A stretch of DNA of 64,000 nt from Candidatus Bathyarchaeia archaeon (GCA_035283685.1 DATETJ010000012.1:1-64000), one strand, 5' to 3'; shown: positions 24,336 to 34,168, counted from the stretch's first letter. Notes: generated by a model from the sequence alone, not told the origin. Program-made: numbers and translations.

Positions 24336-24671
24336 CTAGCCAAAGAGCGCGCCTAAGCCTTCGATTGCTGCCTCTTCTTTCTTCTTTTCTTCTTCCTCTT
24401 TCTTTTTCTTGTCCTCTGCTGAGGCTGCTGGTTTGGCTTCCGCTCCCTGTGCTAGTGCAGTTGTGGCTGGTCCGGCAATCGGTGCGAAGGTTGCTGCTTG
24501 CTTCAGGGCTTCTTCTATGTTGACTTCGGCTAGCGAAGCGATCAAGGCTTTGATTCTCACTGGATCCGCTGTTAAGCCCGCTGCTGCTAGTACTTGGGTT
24601 AAGCTGCCTTCATCGATTTGCTTGCCTGCCTTATGCAGTAGGATGGCAGCGTGGACGTATTCCATACTCAT
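24336..24671 (-). CDS. rpl12: Ribosomal protein P1 (archaeal L12)
   Basis: The product (111 residues) begins MEYVHAAILLHKAGK, has an alanine-rich hinge, and ends in a Lys/Glu-rich run before GLGALFG, the invariant C-terminus that recruits translation GTPases. It forms dimers on P0 as the ribosomal stalk. It is the last gene of the SecE–Spt5–uL11–uL1–P0–P1 operon. Confidence 0.96.
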   Translation of the reverse strand: MSMEYVHAAILLHKAGKQIDEGSLTQVLAAAGLTADPVRIKALIASLAEVNIEEALKQAATFAPIAGPATTALAQGAEAKPAASAEDKKKKEEEEKKKEEAAIEGLGALFG

Positions 24672-24710
24672 TTGTTTTTCACCTCTCCCTCAATTACAGC
24701 TTCTTGCTTT

Positions 24711-25601
24711 TCAACCTTTCTGAGTTGACGGCTCTGATGATGGTTTCTCTTCTGCCTTGGGCAGTTTGGCGTTCAAAGCCGATGCCTCTGCGTGAGCCTT
24801 TCTTAACAGGTCGCCGATGGTTTCCTTTGTGAGTACACCCGCGTTTATGGCCAAGTTGAAGGCTCTTCGATGGGCTGTCTGCAGTAACAGTGACATGGTT
24901 TCGAGTGTGGGATAAGCCGCGTTCAAGGATAGATTCAACGCGCGTGATGCGGCTTCGATGAGGCTTTTTCTGAATCCGTCGACATCTATGTGCAACTGCT
25001 CATCAGTTATTATGAATCCGTCTTCGTAAACCGCCTTCAGGTTGAGCCCGACCTCAACGGGTTTGATGCCCAATTTTGAAAGCACGCCGGCCAAGCGAGC
25101 GTCGATTAGGTCGCCTTTCTTAGCCACCATGGTGTCTTTATTTATCCACACGCTGCCCGCCTCGATACGTGTAGGCAAGCCAACTGCACCTAGCTGACTT
25201 ATCACAGGACCAGGCGGTTGGCCTGTGTTGCCCGCTGGAACAAGCACATCTATGGCGGCTACGTCTCCAGCCTTCGCTGTGGTCCTAACTCTGCCTTTCT
25301 CTAGGAGAAGTGACAGTTTGAAAGGATTGAGGTTGGTGAACAGAAAAATATTGGAACCACTTAGCATCGGCTCGAGCTTTTCCAATCCAGGCTTGCTTTT
25401 TGATTCGGCGACTGCTCGCCTCATCAACGTGTTCTTGATCACGCGAACGTGGGCCATGTCTTGTAGTTTCTTTTTCATTTCCTGTAATTGCGCTGCTCGC
25501 ACTTTTTGCAGGTTGGCTATTCCCAAAGCCTTGTACTCTGTTAGCAGTTTTCTGATTTCCTCGACCTGAGCGGCCTTCTGCACTACAATTTGCTTGGACA
25601 T
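24711..25601 (-). CDS. rpl10: Ribosomal protein uL10 (P0)
   Basis: The product (296 residues) has the rRNA-binding N-terminus (VEEIRKLLTEYKALGIANLQKVRAAQLQ), an archaeal insertion domain, and the helical spine where P1 dimers bind (about 205–275). The terminal acidic GLGALFG tail typical of P0 is absent: it ends EKPSSEPSTQKG. It is the stalk base, between uL1 and P1 in the operon. Confidence 0.95.
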   Translation of the reverse strand: MSKQIVVQKAAQVEEIRKLLTEYKALGIANLQKVRAAQLQEMKKKLQDMAHVRVIKNTLMRRAVAESKSKPGLEKLEPMLSGSNIFLFTNLNPFKLSLLLEKGRVRTTAKAGDVAAIDVLVPAGNTGQPPGPVISQLGAVGLPTRIEAGSVWINKDTMVAKKGDLIDARLAGVLSKLGIKPVEVGLNLKAVYEDGFIITDEQLHIDVDGFRKSLIEAASRALNLSLNAAYPTLETMSLLLQTAHRRAFNLAINAGVLTKETIGDLLRKAHAEASALNAKLPKAEEKPSSEPSTQKG

Positions 25602-25613
25602 GGCCTCTTCCGC

Positions 25614-26264
25614 CTAGATCTTCAGTCGGACAGGTGGACCCATGGCTGTTTTCACGACAATTGACCTGATGTTTCTTAGTCCACGTTTCAATTTGCCTTC
25701 AAGCCGTCTGATCACGGCTTCAATGTTCTGCGCAATATGCTCGTCTGGCATATCTTCTGTGCCAATGCGACACTGTAGAACTGGTTGACTGCGCAGACGA
25801 ACCTGCACAATCTTGCGTTGTTTTTCAATTGCGCCAACTATATCGACATTGGGCGGCACAGGGGTCGGCATACGTCCCTTAGGGCCTAAAACCGCGCCTA
25901 AGACTCGACCAACCGTGGGCATTAAGGGCGCTTCGGAGATGAAATACTCGTATTCATTGACCAAGGTTTTTTGCCTTTTTTTGTCGCCAACCAGTGCTTC
26001 TAGATCAGCTCGTTCTATGACGAGGTCGGCGCCAGCTCTTTTCGCTTTCAGGGCCAATTCGCCTGAGGCTATGACACACACTTTGCTTTGCTTGCCAACT
26101 GGATATGGCAGTTCAACGGATTCCTGAATCTTGCTCTCAGGCTTCTTCATATCGATGTCCCGCAGGTTAATGATCAATTCTACTGACTGTGTAAACTTCC
26201 TTTTCTCAGTCTTGCTCTTGGCTTCTCTGACCGATTCAAGAATCGACTTGCTGTCCAATGACAT
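25614..26264 (-). CDS. rpl1: Ribosomal protein uL1
   Basis: The product (216 residues) has the L1 landmarks FTQSVELIINLRDIDMKKPE, VLGPKGRMPTPVPPN and the C-terminal RSIVVKTAMGPPVRL. It binds the L1 stalk of 23S rRNA. In archaea it often represses its own operon by binding mRNA, but I did not see a clear mimic site here. Confidence 0.96.
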   Translation of the reverse strand: MSLDSKSILESVREAKSKTEKRKFTQSVELIINLRDIDMKKPESKIQESVELPYPVGKQSKVCVIASGELALKAKRAGADLVIERADLEALVGDKKRQKTLVNEYEYFISEAPLMPTVGRVLGAVLGPKGRMPTPVPPNVDIVGAIEKQRKIVQVRLRSQPVLQCRIGTEDMPDEHIAQNIEAVIRRLEGKLKRGLRNIRSIVVKTAMGPPVRLKI

Positions 26265-26335
26265 CGTCGAAAGCCTCGTGCCTTCAAACCGTATGGAACC
26301 CAGTCATAAAAATCTTGCTATGTCAACTAGAAGCG

Positions 26336-26830
26336 CTAGGCTTCTTTTGCAAGCATGGAGTCGTATTTTCCGTCGTCGATTTCTCCTTGAACTTCCTTGG
26401 GATCCTTGCCTTCGACCGTTACGCCCATGCTGACGCAGGTGCCCAAAACTTCCTTTGCCGCTTTCTTCACGTTAGGCGCTAGGAGCTCAATACGTTTCAT
26501 TTTTGCGATTTTCACGACTTGTTCCATGCTTAAGTTGCCTATTTTCTGGGCTTTTGGCGATCCTGAGCCCTTCTCAACTTTCAACTCGCTTACGATTAAT
26601 GCTGATGCAGTGGGTGTGCCAACGGTTACTTCGAACTCTTTGGTCTCAGGGTCAACGATGACTTTGACCGGCACTTTCATGCCGGCATAATCTTTGGTGA
26701 CCTCGTTGATTCTGTTCACTATAGCGAGAACATTGACGCCTAATGGTCCTAACGCAGGTCCAAGCGGTGGTCCAGCGGTTGCCTGTCCACCTGCGACCAG
26801 AGCCTCTACAACTTTCTTGGTTTCGCTCAA
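26336..26830 (-). CDS. rpl11: Ribosomal protein uL11
   Basis: The product (164 residues) contains [25 protein letters not shown] at the N-terminus and the C-terminal rRNA-binding domain ([29 protein letters not shown]). Its ATG overlaps the Spt5 stop (ATGA), so translation is coupled. Confidence 0.96.
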   Translation of the reverse strand: MSETKKVVEALVAGGQATAGPPLGPALGPLGVNVLAIVNRINEVTKDYAGMKVPVKVIVDPETKEFEVTVGTPTASALIVSELKVEKGSGSPKAQKIGNLSMEQVVKIAKMKRIELLAPNVKKAAKEVLGTCVSMGVTVEGKDPKEVQGEIDDGKYDSMLAKEA

Positions 26831-27321
26831 TGCTGCGTCACTTCTCCTTCTTTCTTTGCTCTCTCAACCAACCGCACATAGTCAGCGTGAACTGTAATTG
26901 GCAAGGTGAACGTTGCCTCAAGCAATTCAAGAGTCACTTCTTCCTTAGTCTTGTCTATCCGGGTGATTTTGGCTCGCATGCCCTTGAACGGACCACCAAC
27001 AATCTCTACAACATCGTCTGTGCCTAACTCCTCAATAATAGGCTTGCTCACTATGTAGCGTTCCACCTCAGAGAATGTTATCAAACCGGGCACTCTTGAC
27101 CGCACATGTTTAACGCCTGCAATGACTTGCTCCACAAAGTGCGGACCTTGGGCTTCAACAAAAACGTAGCCCTTCATCATTTCCGGCACAAGCACCGCCT
27201 TAATCGGCAGTTTGGTGGTCTCCACCCTTGAGGCAATCATGTCTGCAACGTTTTTCTCCTGTCCAGCCGTTGTACGAACGGCAAAGACTGATGTAGGCGC
27301 TTTCTGCGTTTCCCCAGCCAT
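26827..27321 (-). CDS. spt5: Transcription elongation factor Spt5 (NusG homologue)
   Basis: The product (164 residues from ATG 27321) has the NGN domain ([19 protein letters not shown] to about 90) and a KOW domain ([21 protein letters not shown]). It binds the RNA polymerase clamp with Spt4 and keeps it closed. The frame is open 40 residues further upstream, but that part overlaps SecE. ATG 27321 lies 14 bases after the SecE stop and fits the family. Confidence 0.95.
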   Translation of the reverse strand: MAGETQKAPTSVFAVRTTAGQEKNVADMIASRVETTKLPIKAVLVPEMMKGYVFVEAQGPHFVEQVIAGVKHVRSRVPGLITFSEVERYIVSKPIIEELGTDDVVEIVGGPFKGMRAKITRIDKTKEEVTLELLEATFTLPITVHADYVRLVERAKKEGEVTQH

Positions 27322-27335
27322 TATGCGTGAACCCT

Positions 27336-27479
27336 CTAGTAATTGCTCCACACCTGAAGCGTTGCCGAAAGAAACTTGATGATGAAGCCCACAACGCCTA
27401 TTACAGCAATGCCCAAAATACAGATTTTTATCGACAGCCACAGCTCATCCCTGCCTGGCTTCTTGGCCAGTTTCATCAT
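27336..27479 (-). CDS. secE: Preprotein translocase subunit SecE (Sec61 gamma)
   Basis: A short frame of 47 residues was found by hand: MMKLAKKPGRDELWLSIK, then CILGIAVIGVVGFIIKFL, stop TAG at 27336. The basic amphipathic helix with P-x-x-x-E/D-x-W followed by a single membrane helix is SecE. Its place directly before Spt5 is the standard archaeal order. It clamps SecY in the membrane. Confidence 0.92.
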   Translation of the reverse strand: MMKLAKKPGRDELWLSIKICILGIAVIGVVGFIIKFLSATLQVWSNY

Positions 27480-27548
27480 TTTTGCGGCCGAACTGAAGAA
27501 GGATCTGAGACCCAACGTTGCTCAACCGTCAAACAACAAATAGAATCT

Positions 27549-27558
27549 AATATTAAAG
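27549..27558 (-). promoter_or_regulatory. TATA box of the SecE–ribosomal stalk operon
   Basis: On the minus strand the sequence reads CTTTAATATT, about 70 bases before the SecE ATG. Confidence 0.45.
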
Positions 27559-27724
27559 CCTTCTCAACCACAGATCTCAGAGAACTAGATTGTAGAATCA
27601 AGAAAAGTGTTAACTCTCTCATCCACCAATCACTGCAGCTTCATGAATCAAGGTGTCAGTGTCACCAAGCGATGTCAAACACAAACACCGGCGTAAAAGT
27701 CCAGCCTCGACCTGATCATTCAAG

Positions 27725-27734
27725 CTTTAATACT
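27725..27734 (+). promoter_or_regulatory. TATA box of the DNA ligase gene
   Basis: CTTTAATACT lies 46–55 bases before ATG 27780. This supports that start over the much longer open frame. Confidence 0.5.
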
Positions 27735-27779
27735 AAACCAGAATCACTGATTTACTCGCTTGAGAAGCGTGCCCCATTG

Positions 27780-29561
27780 ATGAAATATTCATTCATGGCC
27801 GATGCCTACAAAAAAATCGAATCAACAACAAAACGGTTGGAGATGACCGATTACCTCGTTGATTTTCTCATGAAAACGCCACCAAACATAATCGACAAAG
27901 TGGCCTACCTAACACAGGGCAAACTGTACCCAGACTTCGTCGGCATCGAAATAGGCGTAGCGGAAAAACTCGCTATACGTGCCATAGCGAAAGCCACAGG
28001 CATCGGCGAAACCACAATCGAACTAGACGTGAAAAAAACCGGTGACCTCGGCGCCACAGCCCAAACATTCCTAGAAAAAAGAAAACAACAAACCTTCTTC
28101 ACTCAACAGTTGACAGTCGAAAAAGTCTACGACACCCTAGACAAAATGGCGCGAGCAACAGGCCCAGGCTCAATGGACATGAAGATCAACCTGCTCGCAG
28201 CCTTACTTACTGACGCCACACCAAAGGAAGCAAAATACCTTATCCGCACTGTCACAGGCGAACTCCGCCTAGGCATAGCCGACATGACGGTCTTAGACGC
28301 TTTAGCGATAGCATATGGAGGCGGAAAAGATGCTCGAGCCGAAATAGAACGCGCCTACAACATTAGCAGCGATTTGGGCAGAGTAGCCAAAACAGTGGCT
28401 GAAAAAGGAATAGAAGGAATAACAAACTTCACAGTTAGCATAGGCGAGCCCATACGACCCATGCTCGCCGAACGACTAGGCGACCCCGATGAAATCCTAG
28501 CCAAACTAGGTGGAAAATGCATAGCCGAATACAAGTACGACGGCGAACGTGTTCAAGCACACAAAAACGACACCTTGATTATTCTATTCTCACGGCGGCT
28601 AGAGAACATAACTGAGCAGTATCCGGACGCCGTTGAACTGATTAGCAAACACGTTAAAGCAAAACAAGCCATAATCGAAGCCGAAATCGTAGCCATCGAC
28701 CCAGACACAGGCGAGATGAGACCCTTTCAAGAACTAATGCACCGGCGTCGCAAATACGGCATACAACAGGTCATGCAAGAATACCCAATCTCACTACACA
28801 TCTTCGACACGTTATACGTTGACGGAAAAGACCTGACACAAGAACCCTACCCACGCCGACACAAAGTGCTACAAAAAATAATTGAGAAAAGCGACCGCGT
28901 CCGACCCGCCGAATACCTAATCACCAACAATGCTGGCGAACTCGAGAAATTCTTCGAGGAAGCCATCCAAAACGGCTGCGAAGGCGTAATATGCAAGTCA
29001 CTGACCCAAGACTCCGTATACCAAGCTGGCGCTAGAGGCTGGCTCTGGATAAAATACAAACGCGACTACAAAAGCGAAATGACAGACGCCGTCGATCTAG
29101 TCGTAGTCGGCGCCTTCCATGGAAGAGGCAAACGAGGCGGAACCTACGGCGCCCTGCTCCTAGCCGCCTACGACCCAGAAGAAGACGAATTCGAAACCGT
29201 AACCAAATGCGGCACAGGATTCACAGATGAAGACTTGTCCAACCTGCCAAAAATGCTGGAGAAACACAGGCTGCCACACAAAAGCCCAAGAGTCAACTCC
29301 GCACTTGAAGCCGACGTTTGGTTTGAACCTAAAGCCGTCATTGAAGTCATTGGCGCCGAGATTACGCTCAGCCCTATTCATACTGCGGCTATGGACAAGA
29401 TAAGAAAAGCAAGCGGTCTGGCAATTCGGTTTCCACGGTTCACAGGAAGCTACCGGCTAGACAAATCGGCTGAGGATGCCACTACAACCGATGAGATCGT
29501 TAAGATGTACCAGAGTCAGCTAAAGAAAGTTACAGAGCAACCTTCGGAACCCAGCGTCTAA
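27780..29561 (+). CDS. lig: ATP-dependent DNA ligase
   Basis: The product (593 residues) has the archaeal ligase DNA-binding domain (MADAYKKIESTTKRLEMTDYLV at the start), the nucleotidyl-transfer motif I YKYDGERVQAH with the AMP-linked Lys, FSRRLENIT (motif III), EAEIVAID, EGVICKS (IV) and WIKYKRDY (V). An OB domain ends it. It seals nicks in replication and repair. ATG 27780 matches the family N-terminus, although the frame is open another 151 codons upstream across the secE promoter. The coding strand is A/C-rich at third positions. Confidence 0.95.
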   Translation: MKYSFMADAYKKIESTTKRLEMTDYLVDFLMKTPPNIIDKVAYLTQGKLYPDFVGIEIGVAEKLAIRAIAKATGIGETTIELDVKKTGDLGATAQTFLEKRKQQTFFTQQLTVEKVYDTLDKMARATGPGSMDMKINLLAALLTDATPKEAKYLIRTVTGELRLGIADMTVLDALAIAYGGGKDARAEIERAYNISSDLGRVAKTVAEKGIEGITNFTVSIGEPIRPMLAERLGDPDEILAKLGGKCIAEYKYDGERVQAHKNDTLIILFSRRLENITEQYPDAVELISKHVKAKQAIIEAEIVAIDPDTGEMRPFQELMHRRRKYGIQQVMQEYPISLHIFDTLYVDGKDLTQEPYPRRHKVLQKIIEKSDRVRPAEYLITNNAGELEKFFEEAIQNGCEGVICKSLTQDSVYQAGARGWLWIKYKRDYKSEMTDAVDLVVVGAFHGRGKRGGTYGALLLAAYDPEEDEFETVTKCGTGFTDEDLSNLPKMLEKHRLPHKSPRVNSALEADVWFEPKAVIEVIGAEITLSPIHTAAMDKIRKASGLAIRFPRFTGSYRLDKSAEDATTTDEIVKMYQSQLKKVTEQPSEPSV

Positions 29562-29887
29562 CGAGCTACTGAGCCCTTCAACTCTTTCAACCGTTTAGAA
29601 ACAAGAAAGTAAAGACGGTCTCGAAGGGCGTTTCCAACGACTTTCTGAACTCTCAAGTTCCTTATTTCTTCAGCGAGTCTGCTGTCGCCCAAGGTCTGAG
29701 CAATCCATTTTTCAAAATCTTCGCGAAAGAGATGAAACTCCAAGGACTTGATATCCATATCCTTGATCTTCTGAAGAAACTCGTCCAAAGAAGCCGCGCT
29801 TTGACCGGTGTAGTTGCCGATGGAAGTGAAGAAGTAAAAGGCTTCCTCCCGCATCACGCTCCTTAACACTCGAGAAGATGAAGCCAT
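29558..29887 (-). CDS. DUF5752-family protein
   Basis: The product (109 residues from ATG 29887) reads EEAFYFFTSIGNYTGQSAASLDEFLQKIKDMDIKSLEFHLFREDFEKWIAQTLGDSRLAEEI, the pattern of DUF5752 (F-x-F…G-x-x-T-G-x-x-A-x-S-L). It is an all-helical protein of unknown function. Its 3' end overlaps that of the DNA ligase by four bases on the other strand. Confidence 0.8.
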   Translation of the reverse strand: MASSSRVLRSVMREEAFYFFTSIGNYTGQSAASLDEFLQKIKDMDIKSLEFHLFREDFEKWIAQTLGDSRLAEEIRNLRVQKVVGNALRDRLYFLVSKRLKELKGSVAR

Positions 29888-29947
29888 CACGTACAAACCC
29901 TTCTAGGTTTCTGAACGAAAAAATATTGCCCGTTCTTTTCTTATAAG

Positions 29948-30454
29948 CTATTCCTTCGATTTTGGCAACTTCCGTTCGAAACTGATACTGAACCGCTCTT
30001 CCTTGAACTTCTTGGTGACGATCGCAGTTCTGATTCTCAGCACGCCTGGAAGAGGAGCAATGGACCGAGCTATAAATGAATGTAATTCAGCTTGATCCTT
30101 TGCAGCAACTTTGGCGATGATCACAAGTTCCTCAGAAAACGAAGTTGCTACTTCAAGCACTTGATCAAACCTAGTCATTTTCTTGGCAATATTCTCAGTT
30201 TCCTTTGGATCAGAGGTGATGATCATATGGGCCATTATCAGTGGTATGCCAATTCTCTCGGTGTCAACCATAGCCTCGTACTTCGTTATGAAGCCGCCTT
30301 GCTTCATCTTCTGAATCCGGTCGTAAACAGTTGAGTGCGCCACACTGAGTTTGCTGCCAATCTCGCTATAAGTCTGCTTCGCATTTCCCTGCAAAAGCCT
30401 AAGAATCTGCCTATCCAAGTCGTCTATGGCAAAGTCTTGACCTTTTGACTTCAT
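29948..30454 (-). CDS. Lrp/AsnC-family transcriptional regulator
   Basis: The product (168 residues) has the N-terminal helix-turn-helix DLDRQILRLLQGNAKQTYSEIGSKLSVAHSTVYDRIQKMKQGGFI and the C-terminal RAM/ligand domain (IPLIMAHMIITSDPKETENIA…VATSFSEELVIIAKVA). Such proteins sense amino acids or act as global regulators. The ligand is not predictable. Confidence 0.92.
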   Translation of the reverse strand: MKSKGQDFAIDDLDRQILRLLQGNAKQTYSEIGSKLSVAHSTVYDRIQKMKQGGFITKYEAMVDTERIGIPLIMAHMIITSDPKETENIAKKMTRFDQVLEVATSFSEELVIIAKVAAKDQAELHSFIARSIAPLPGVLRIRTAIVTKKFKEERFSISFERKLPKSKE

Positions 30455-30707
30455 TAGGACAAGCCCTGACGTTATCTCCTGATTGGATTGAACCGCGATT
30501 TATCCTTTGTTGTCGGAAAAATGTTGAGATTTGATGACTTCTCCGTAAAATCTCCAAATCTAAGCCTGTCGGAAATTCTCCGTAAGAGGCTCCTTTCTTC
30601 TGCATTTTTTCAAAAATCGATCACTGTACCGAATGAATTGCGCCCAAAGTGTCGAATAGGCTTAAATTTTTCGAATAGAAGTTTGTTCTAGAACAATTGT
30701 TTCAAAG

Positions 30708-31181
30708 GTGAAGTCATTGGGAGTTCCTCGGCTCTGGGATCTGATCCGATCCTTCAAGCAAGAATGTGAGTCGCAGGGCTGGAAGACTTCACAAAATGAG
30801 GATTGGATTCATTCGGACAACCAATATCACAATTTCCTCTGGACACGAACCATTCATCCATCCACGTTCAGGAGAATAGCAAAGACATCCAAATGCGCCA
30901 TGCGAGAAGGCATCGATTATCACGTGGTCGATATTGCGTACACGGCTTGGCTATTCTCCGAGTCACCACCAGAGGAATTGTGGAAAATGATCACCGAGGA
31001 TCGGAACTTGGCTGAGAAGGTTGCGGTTTACGATTTGAGCCGCTTGCACTCGGGTGAACCAGTTTGCTTAAGGTTGAATTCAACAAAAAGCAAGGTTTTC
31101 AACGAATTTGAGAGCTTCTTACAGAGAAAGCTCGGCGCCAAGTTCAAAACGCCCAAAGACATCGTGACAGCTCAAATCTGA
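30708..31181 (+). CDS. Conserved-looking protein, unknown
   Basis: The product (157 residues from GTG 30708) is rich in Trp and charged residues (DLIRSFKQECESQGWKTSQNEDWIHSDNQYHNFLW). No known domain was recognised. The middle AYTAWLFSESPPEELWKMI suggests a compact helical fold. A candidate TATA (CTTAAATTT) lies about 45 bases upstream. Confidence 0.55.
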   Translation: MKSLGVPRLWDLIRSFKQECESQGWKTSQNEDWIHSDNQYHNFLWTRTIHPSTFRRIAKTSKCAMREGIDYHVVDIAYTAWLFSESPPEELWKMITEDRNLAEKVAVYDLSRLHSGEPVCLRLNSTKSKVFNEFESFLQRKLGAKFKTPKDIVTAQI

Positions 31182-31324
31182 AAATCCGTCCGACCGACAA
31201 ACCTATGCCCTTTCACATAATGTCAACCTTATCATCAAGACTTCGTTTTATCACAGCGTTAGTCTATGGTCTGACCTAACGCAGATAAGCAACACATTCA
31301 CTAAAGAGAATCTGGTGACCAGCG

Positions 31325-31951
31325 TTGACCGTGGGAGCAAAAGACTCAGACGAAGACAAAATGCGGAAAATGGCTGAACTGCGAACCACGCTAGAGAAAC
31401 GAGCCAGTGAGCTACAAGCTGAACTGGAGCAGCTCAAGACACTTATGGACTTCGTCAATTTGACGCTGATTGAAAGAGGGTTCAAGAAACCAGAGATCAG
31501 ACCCATCGCTCCAGCTCCTGTTGCCGGAGAACCAGTTTCACCAAGCGCACCTGCGCCGAAACCAATCACAACTACTCCGCCCCTCGGAGAGCAAACACCA
31601 GCAATACCAATCAAAACAGTCGCAGGCGATCTACTTGCAGAATTGTACACAGACGACGAGAACATGCGCGTAGTTCTTGCAAAGGACAAGCAGTTCACCG
31701 CTGACACTCCGCCTTTCACCGCCTTCCTAGTCCAGCGTGTACTAGCAAAGATGCAGGAAAAAGACCGCGAGGCCGCAAGCGTTGGCGAAATGCCACCGGA
31801 GAAAATTCTTTCCTACGAAATAACCAAAGATGGTGACATAATCCGCGAGATTAACATAGCAAACATTGGCCCAGACAGATCCAGGGAACTCAAATCATCA
31901 ATACGCTGGACTTTGGAGAAGATGCATGAAAAAATGAAGGCAGCACCGTAA
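31325..31951 (+). CDS. Coiled-coil protein with proline-rich linker, unknown
   Basis: The product (208 residues) has an N-terminal coiled coil (about 10–55: DEDKMRKMAELRTTLEKRASELQAELEQL), a proline-rich linker (about 60–100), and a C-terminal alpha/beta domain (DLLAELYTDDENMRVVLAK…SYEITKDGDIIREINIANI). The start is TTG 31325. No function is recognised. Its layout suggests an adaptor or scaffold. Confidence 0.65.
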   Translation: MTVGAKDSDEDKMRKMAELRTTLEKRASELQAELEQLKTLMDFVNLTLIERGFKKPEIRPIAPAPVAGEPVSPSAPAPKPITTTPPLGEQTPAIPIKTVAGDLLAELYTDDENMRVVLAKDKQFTADTPPFTAFLVQRVLAKMQEKDREAASVGEMPPEKILSYEITKDGDIIREINIANIGPDRSRELKSSIRWTLEKMHEKMKAAP

Positions 31952-31958
31952 GAGTGAC

Positions 31959-32666
31959 CTAGCCCCGCAAACACGCGGTTGGAACAGCTTTCTTCGCAGC
32001 TCGAAGAAAAGACTCCATCTGAGCTGTGGAGAACGGTCGTAACGCTTGAAACCTTGGGTCTAGAGTTTCGACATCGGATTTGAAGTTTTGCAGCATGTAT
32101 TTCCTACAACCCTTTATAGTTTGGCAGATTCTATCCACACTTTCGGTTTCAACCAGCGTTGGAACTAGGGTCGTTCGAAACTCGTAGTCAACATTGCCTG
32201 CAAGCAAAAACTCGATCGTTTCCGTGATTTTTTCAAGGAATGAAGCTGCCTTAACACCTGCGGCCAAAGAGTAGTCTTTTTCGGTTAGGGGAGACTTCAC
32301 ATCTAGCGCGACATAGTTGATGAGTTGGCGATCAACCAAGTCACGTAACATAAATGGATTAGTGCCATTGGTATCCACTTTGACGCAGTAGCCCATCGCT
32401 TTCAATCTGTTGCAGAGACTGGGCAGCTCCTCGTGTCGGGTTGGTTCCCCTCCTGTTATGACAACTCCGTCAATCCACTTTTTGTTTGCCTGAATATGCT
32501 TCTCAACCCGTTCCAGAGCTATTGTTGACATTGTCTGAGGCTGCAGGACCAACCTCTTGTTATAGCAGAAAGGACATCGGAAGTTGCACTCTGGCAGAAA
32601 TATGACTGACGATACTTTACCATCCCAGTCCGAAAGACTGACATCGATAAAGCCTTTAATTTCCAT
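31959..32666 (-). CDS. nrdG: Anaerobic ribonucleotide reductase activase-like radical SAM protein
   Basis: The product (235 residues from ATG 32666) carries the radical SAM motif ECNFRCPFCYNK (CxxxCxxC), then DGVVITGGEPTRHEELPSLC (the GGEP SAM-binding motif) and a VDTNGTNP strand. It matches the NrdG/PFL-activase group that makes a glycyl radical in an anaerobic partner enzyme. No class III reductase gene lies in this window. It converges with the coiled-coil gene, leaving seven bases between stops. Confidence 0.85.
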   Translation of the reverse strand: MEIKGFIDVSLSDWDGKVSSVIFLPECNFRCPFCYNKRLVLQPQTMSTIALERVEKHIQANKKWIDGVVITGGEPTRHEELPSLCNRLKAMGYCVKVDTNGTNPFMLRDLVDRQLINYVALDVKSPLTEKDYSLAAGVKAASFLEKITETIEFLLAGNVDYEFRTTLVPTLVETESVDRICQTIKGCRKYMLQNFKSDVETLDPRFQALRPFSTAQMESFLRAAKKAVPTACLRG

Positions 32667-32740
32667 TGAAGCTCGCGCCAACTGTATCTCTAGCCCACGA
32701 CCTTTATCTGTTGCGCGTCTTCGCTGCTTTACGCTTAGTC

Positions 32741-34168
32741 TTAGAATGCAGCAAAGAAACCTCGGATGCAGTCTTTTGCAGACTGAATGAATGTGTGTCT
32801 GATTTGCTTATTCGCATCAAGTTTTTCCAAACGTTCAACTCGAAAATAGATTGGGGGATGTGGATCCCATGAAATCCAGTCCGAAATCCGACCGCCTGGG
32901 GAACGTTCAAACTGCAGCCTACGAAACCCAATCTTCCTCAATGCCGCCGCCAAGACTTTTGGGTTGCCGATTTTCGTTGAAGAGTCAAGGTCGGCACGAG
33001 CTTCAAAGAACTTGGCAAAAAAATAGATAAAACCCAGAATGAGTATCAAATATAGAAAACCGAAGTCTTGGATGTAAGGCCAGAGGAAAAAAATTCTCAA
33101 GAGGTATTCGCCGCCTACAAGTCCGAACAATATGAAGGGATCGCGTGCATTGAGGTGGCTGAGTTCATGACCCAACACACCCAAGATTTCATCTTCCTCC
33201 AGTTGAACAAGCAAACCTGTTGTTAGAAGTATTACGCCACGTTTTGGACTTGGACCTGCTGCTGCAGCATTTGGAATCATTGTGTTGGAGAGGGCTATCT
33301 TTGGAATGGGCAAGTTGAATTTCTGGGTTGTTTTCCGAACAAGCTCAAAGACATTGATTGTTTTAGTTGACATGTTTTCCGAGGAACATGATAGCCCCGA
33401 TTCTGACATAATGTCTCGTGCTGTTGCGCAGTCTATCGGTTTGCCCACCGCTATGGTTTGGTCGTAGATCCTTTTTTTCATGGCAAGAAGCTGCTCACGA
33501 CTGTATTTCTGCATGAAAGCTTCTCTATCTTGAGTTGGTAGATGATATTGCAGAAGGTGAACCGTAGGATTTTGAACCGAAATCGGCCAATCGCTTAGAG
33601 TACCCACGAGTCTATCAGAAAAAATCACCGTAACAAACTGAGAAGCCACGATGAAAATTGCTGTCGCGTAAATTCCGATCACAAAAACCAAGAAGATGCT
33701 TACGGCAAAGAACATCACATATAAGATGAGGATGTTGCCGAAGAGTATTCTCTCAAGTACTCTTGCACGTCTAAAGGGCGACTTCTCAGGCACAACTTCG
33801 CGACCTTGCACCCACGCAAAATAGAGCGTTGAACGCCGTACTTGTTCTTCGAAATATTGCAGAACAATGATAAGGTCATCCTTCAGGCGATCCAAAGCTG
33901 ATTGTGGGACACCTGCAGTACTCGGTCTCATGAAGACTTTAACAGGGACACCTGTCTTCATCTTGACATTAATGCTCCACTTGTTTTCAGAATCCAAAAA
34001 AGTGAAATCTAGAACAGGCTCTCCGTCTTCAATGCTTCTCCTAACGTCGGAAAAAAGTTCTAGACGAGGCTGGATGTAGTTCTGATACGTGTATTTCAGA
34101 ATCTCCTCGTAGTACGATGGCGTTACCTCAGTCTCAATGTCAAATGACACAGCTTCTGACTCAGTCAT
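32741..34168 (-). CDS. M48-family membrane zinc metalloprotease (HtpX-like)
   Basis: The product (475 residues from ATG 34168) has an N-terminal soluble domain (about 1–135), two membrane helices (about 140–185), then the peptidase domain with GHELSHLNARDP (HExxH zinc motif), two further helices, and EARADLDSS, which supplies the third ligand. HtpX-like proteases degrade misfolded membrane proteins. The 130-residue N-terminal domain is an addition to the plain HtpX form. The frame continues five codons upstream to a TTG. Confidence 0.87.
   Translation of the reverse strand: MTESEAVSFDIETEVTPSYYEEILKYTYQNYIQPRLELFSDVRRSIEDGEPVLDFTFLDSENKWSINVKMKTGVPVKVFMRPSTAGVPQSALDRLKDDLIIVLQYFEEQVRRSTLYFAWVQGREVVPEKSPFRRARVLERILFGNILILYVMFFAVSIFLVFVIGIYATAIFIVASQFVTVIFSDRLVGTLSDWPISVQNPTVHLLQYHLPTQDREAFMQKYSREQLLAMKKRIYDQTIAVGKPIDCATARDIMSESGLSCSSENMSTKTINVFELVRKTTQKFNLPIPKIALSNTMIPNAAAAGPSPKRGVILLTTGLLVQLEEDEILGVLGHELSHLNARDPFILFGLVGGEYLLRIFFLWPYIQDFGFLYLILILGFIYFFAKFFEARADLDSSTKIGNPKVLAAALRKIGFRRLQFERSPGGRISDWISWDPHPPIYFRVERLEKLDANKQIRHTFIQSAKDCIRGFFAAF

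Larger units (their letters stand above)
27480..27779. other. Divergent promoter region between secE and DNA ligase
   Basis: These 300 bases hold back-to-back TATA elements (27549–27558 minus, 27725–27734 plus). The plus frame is open through here but shows no family signal, so it is treated as non-coding leader. Confidence 0.5.

Noticed and set aside
27327-27779. The 151-codon upstream extension of the DNA ligase frame
   Set aside because: It runs antisense over secE and the divergent promoter. It has no family signal, and the ligase family starts at MKYSFMADAYKKIE (27780).
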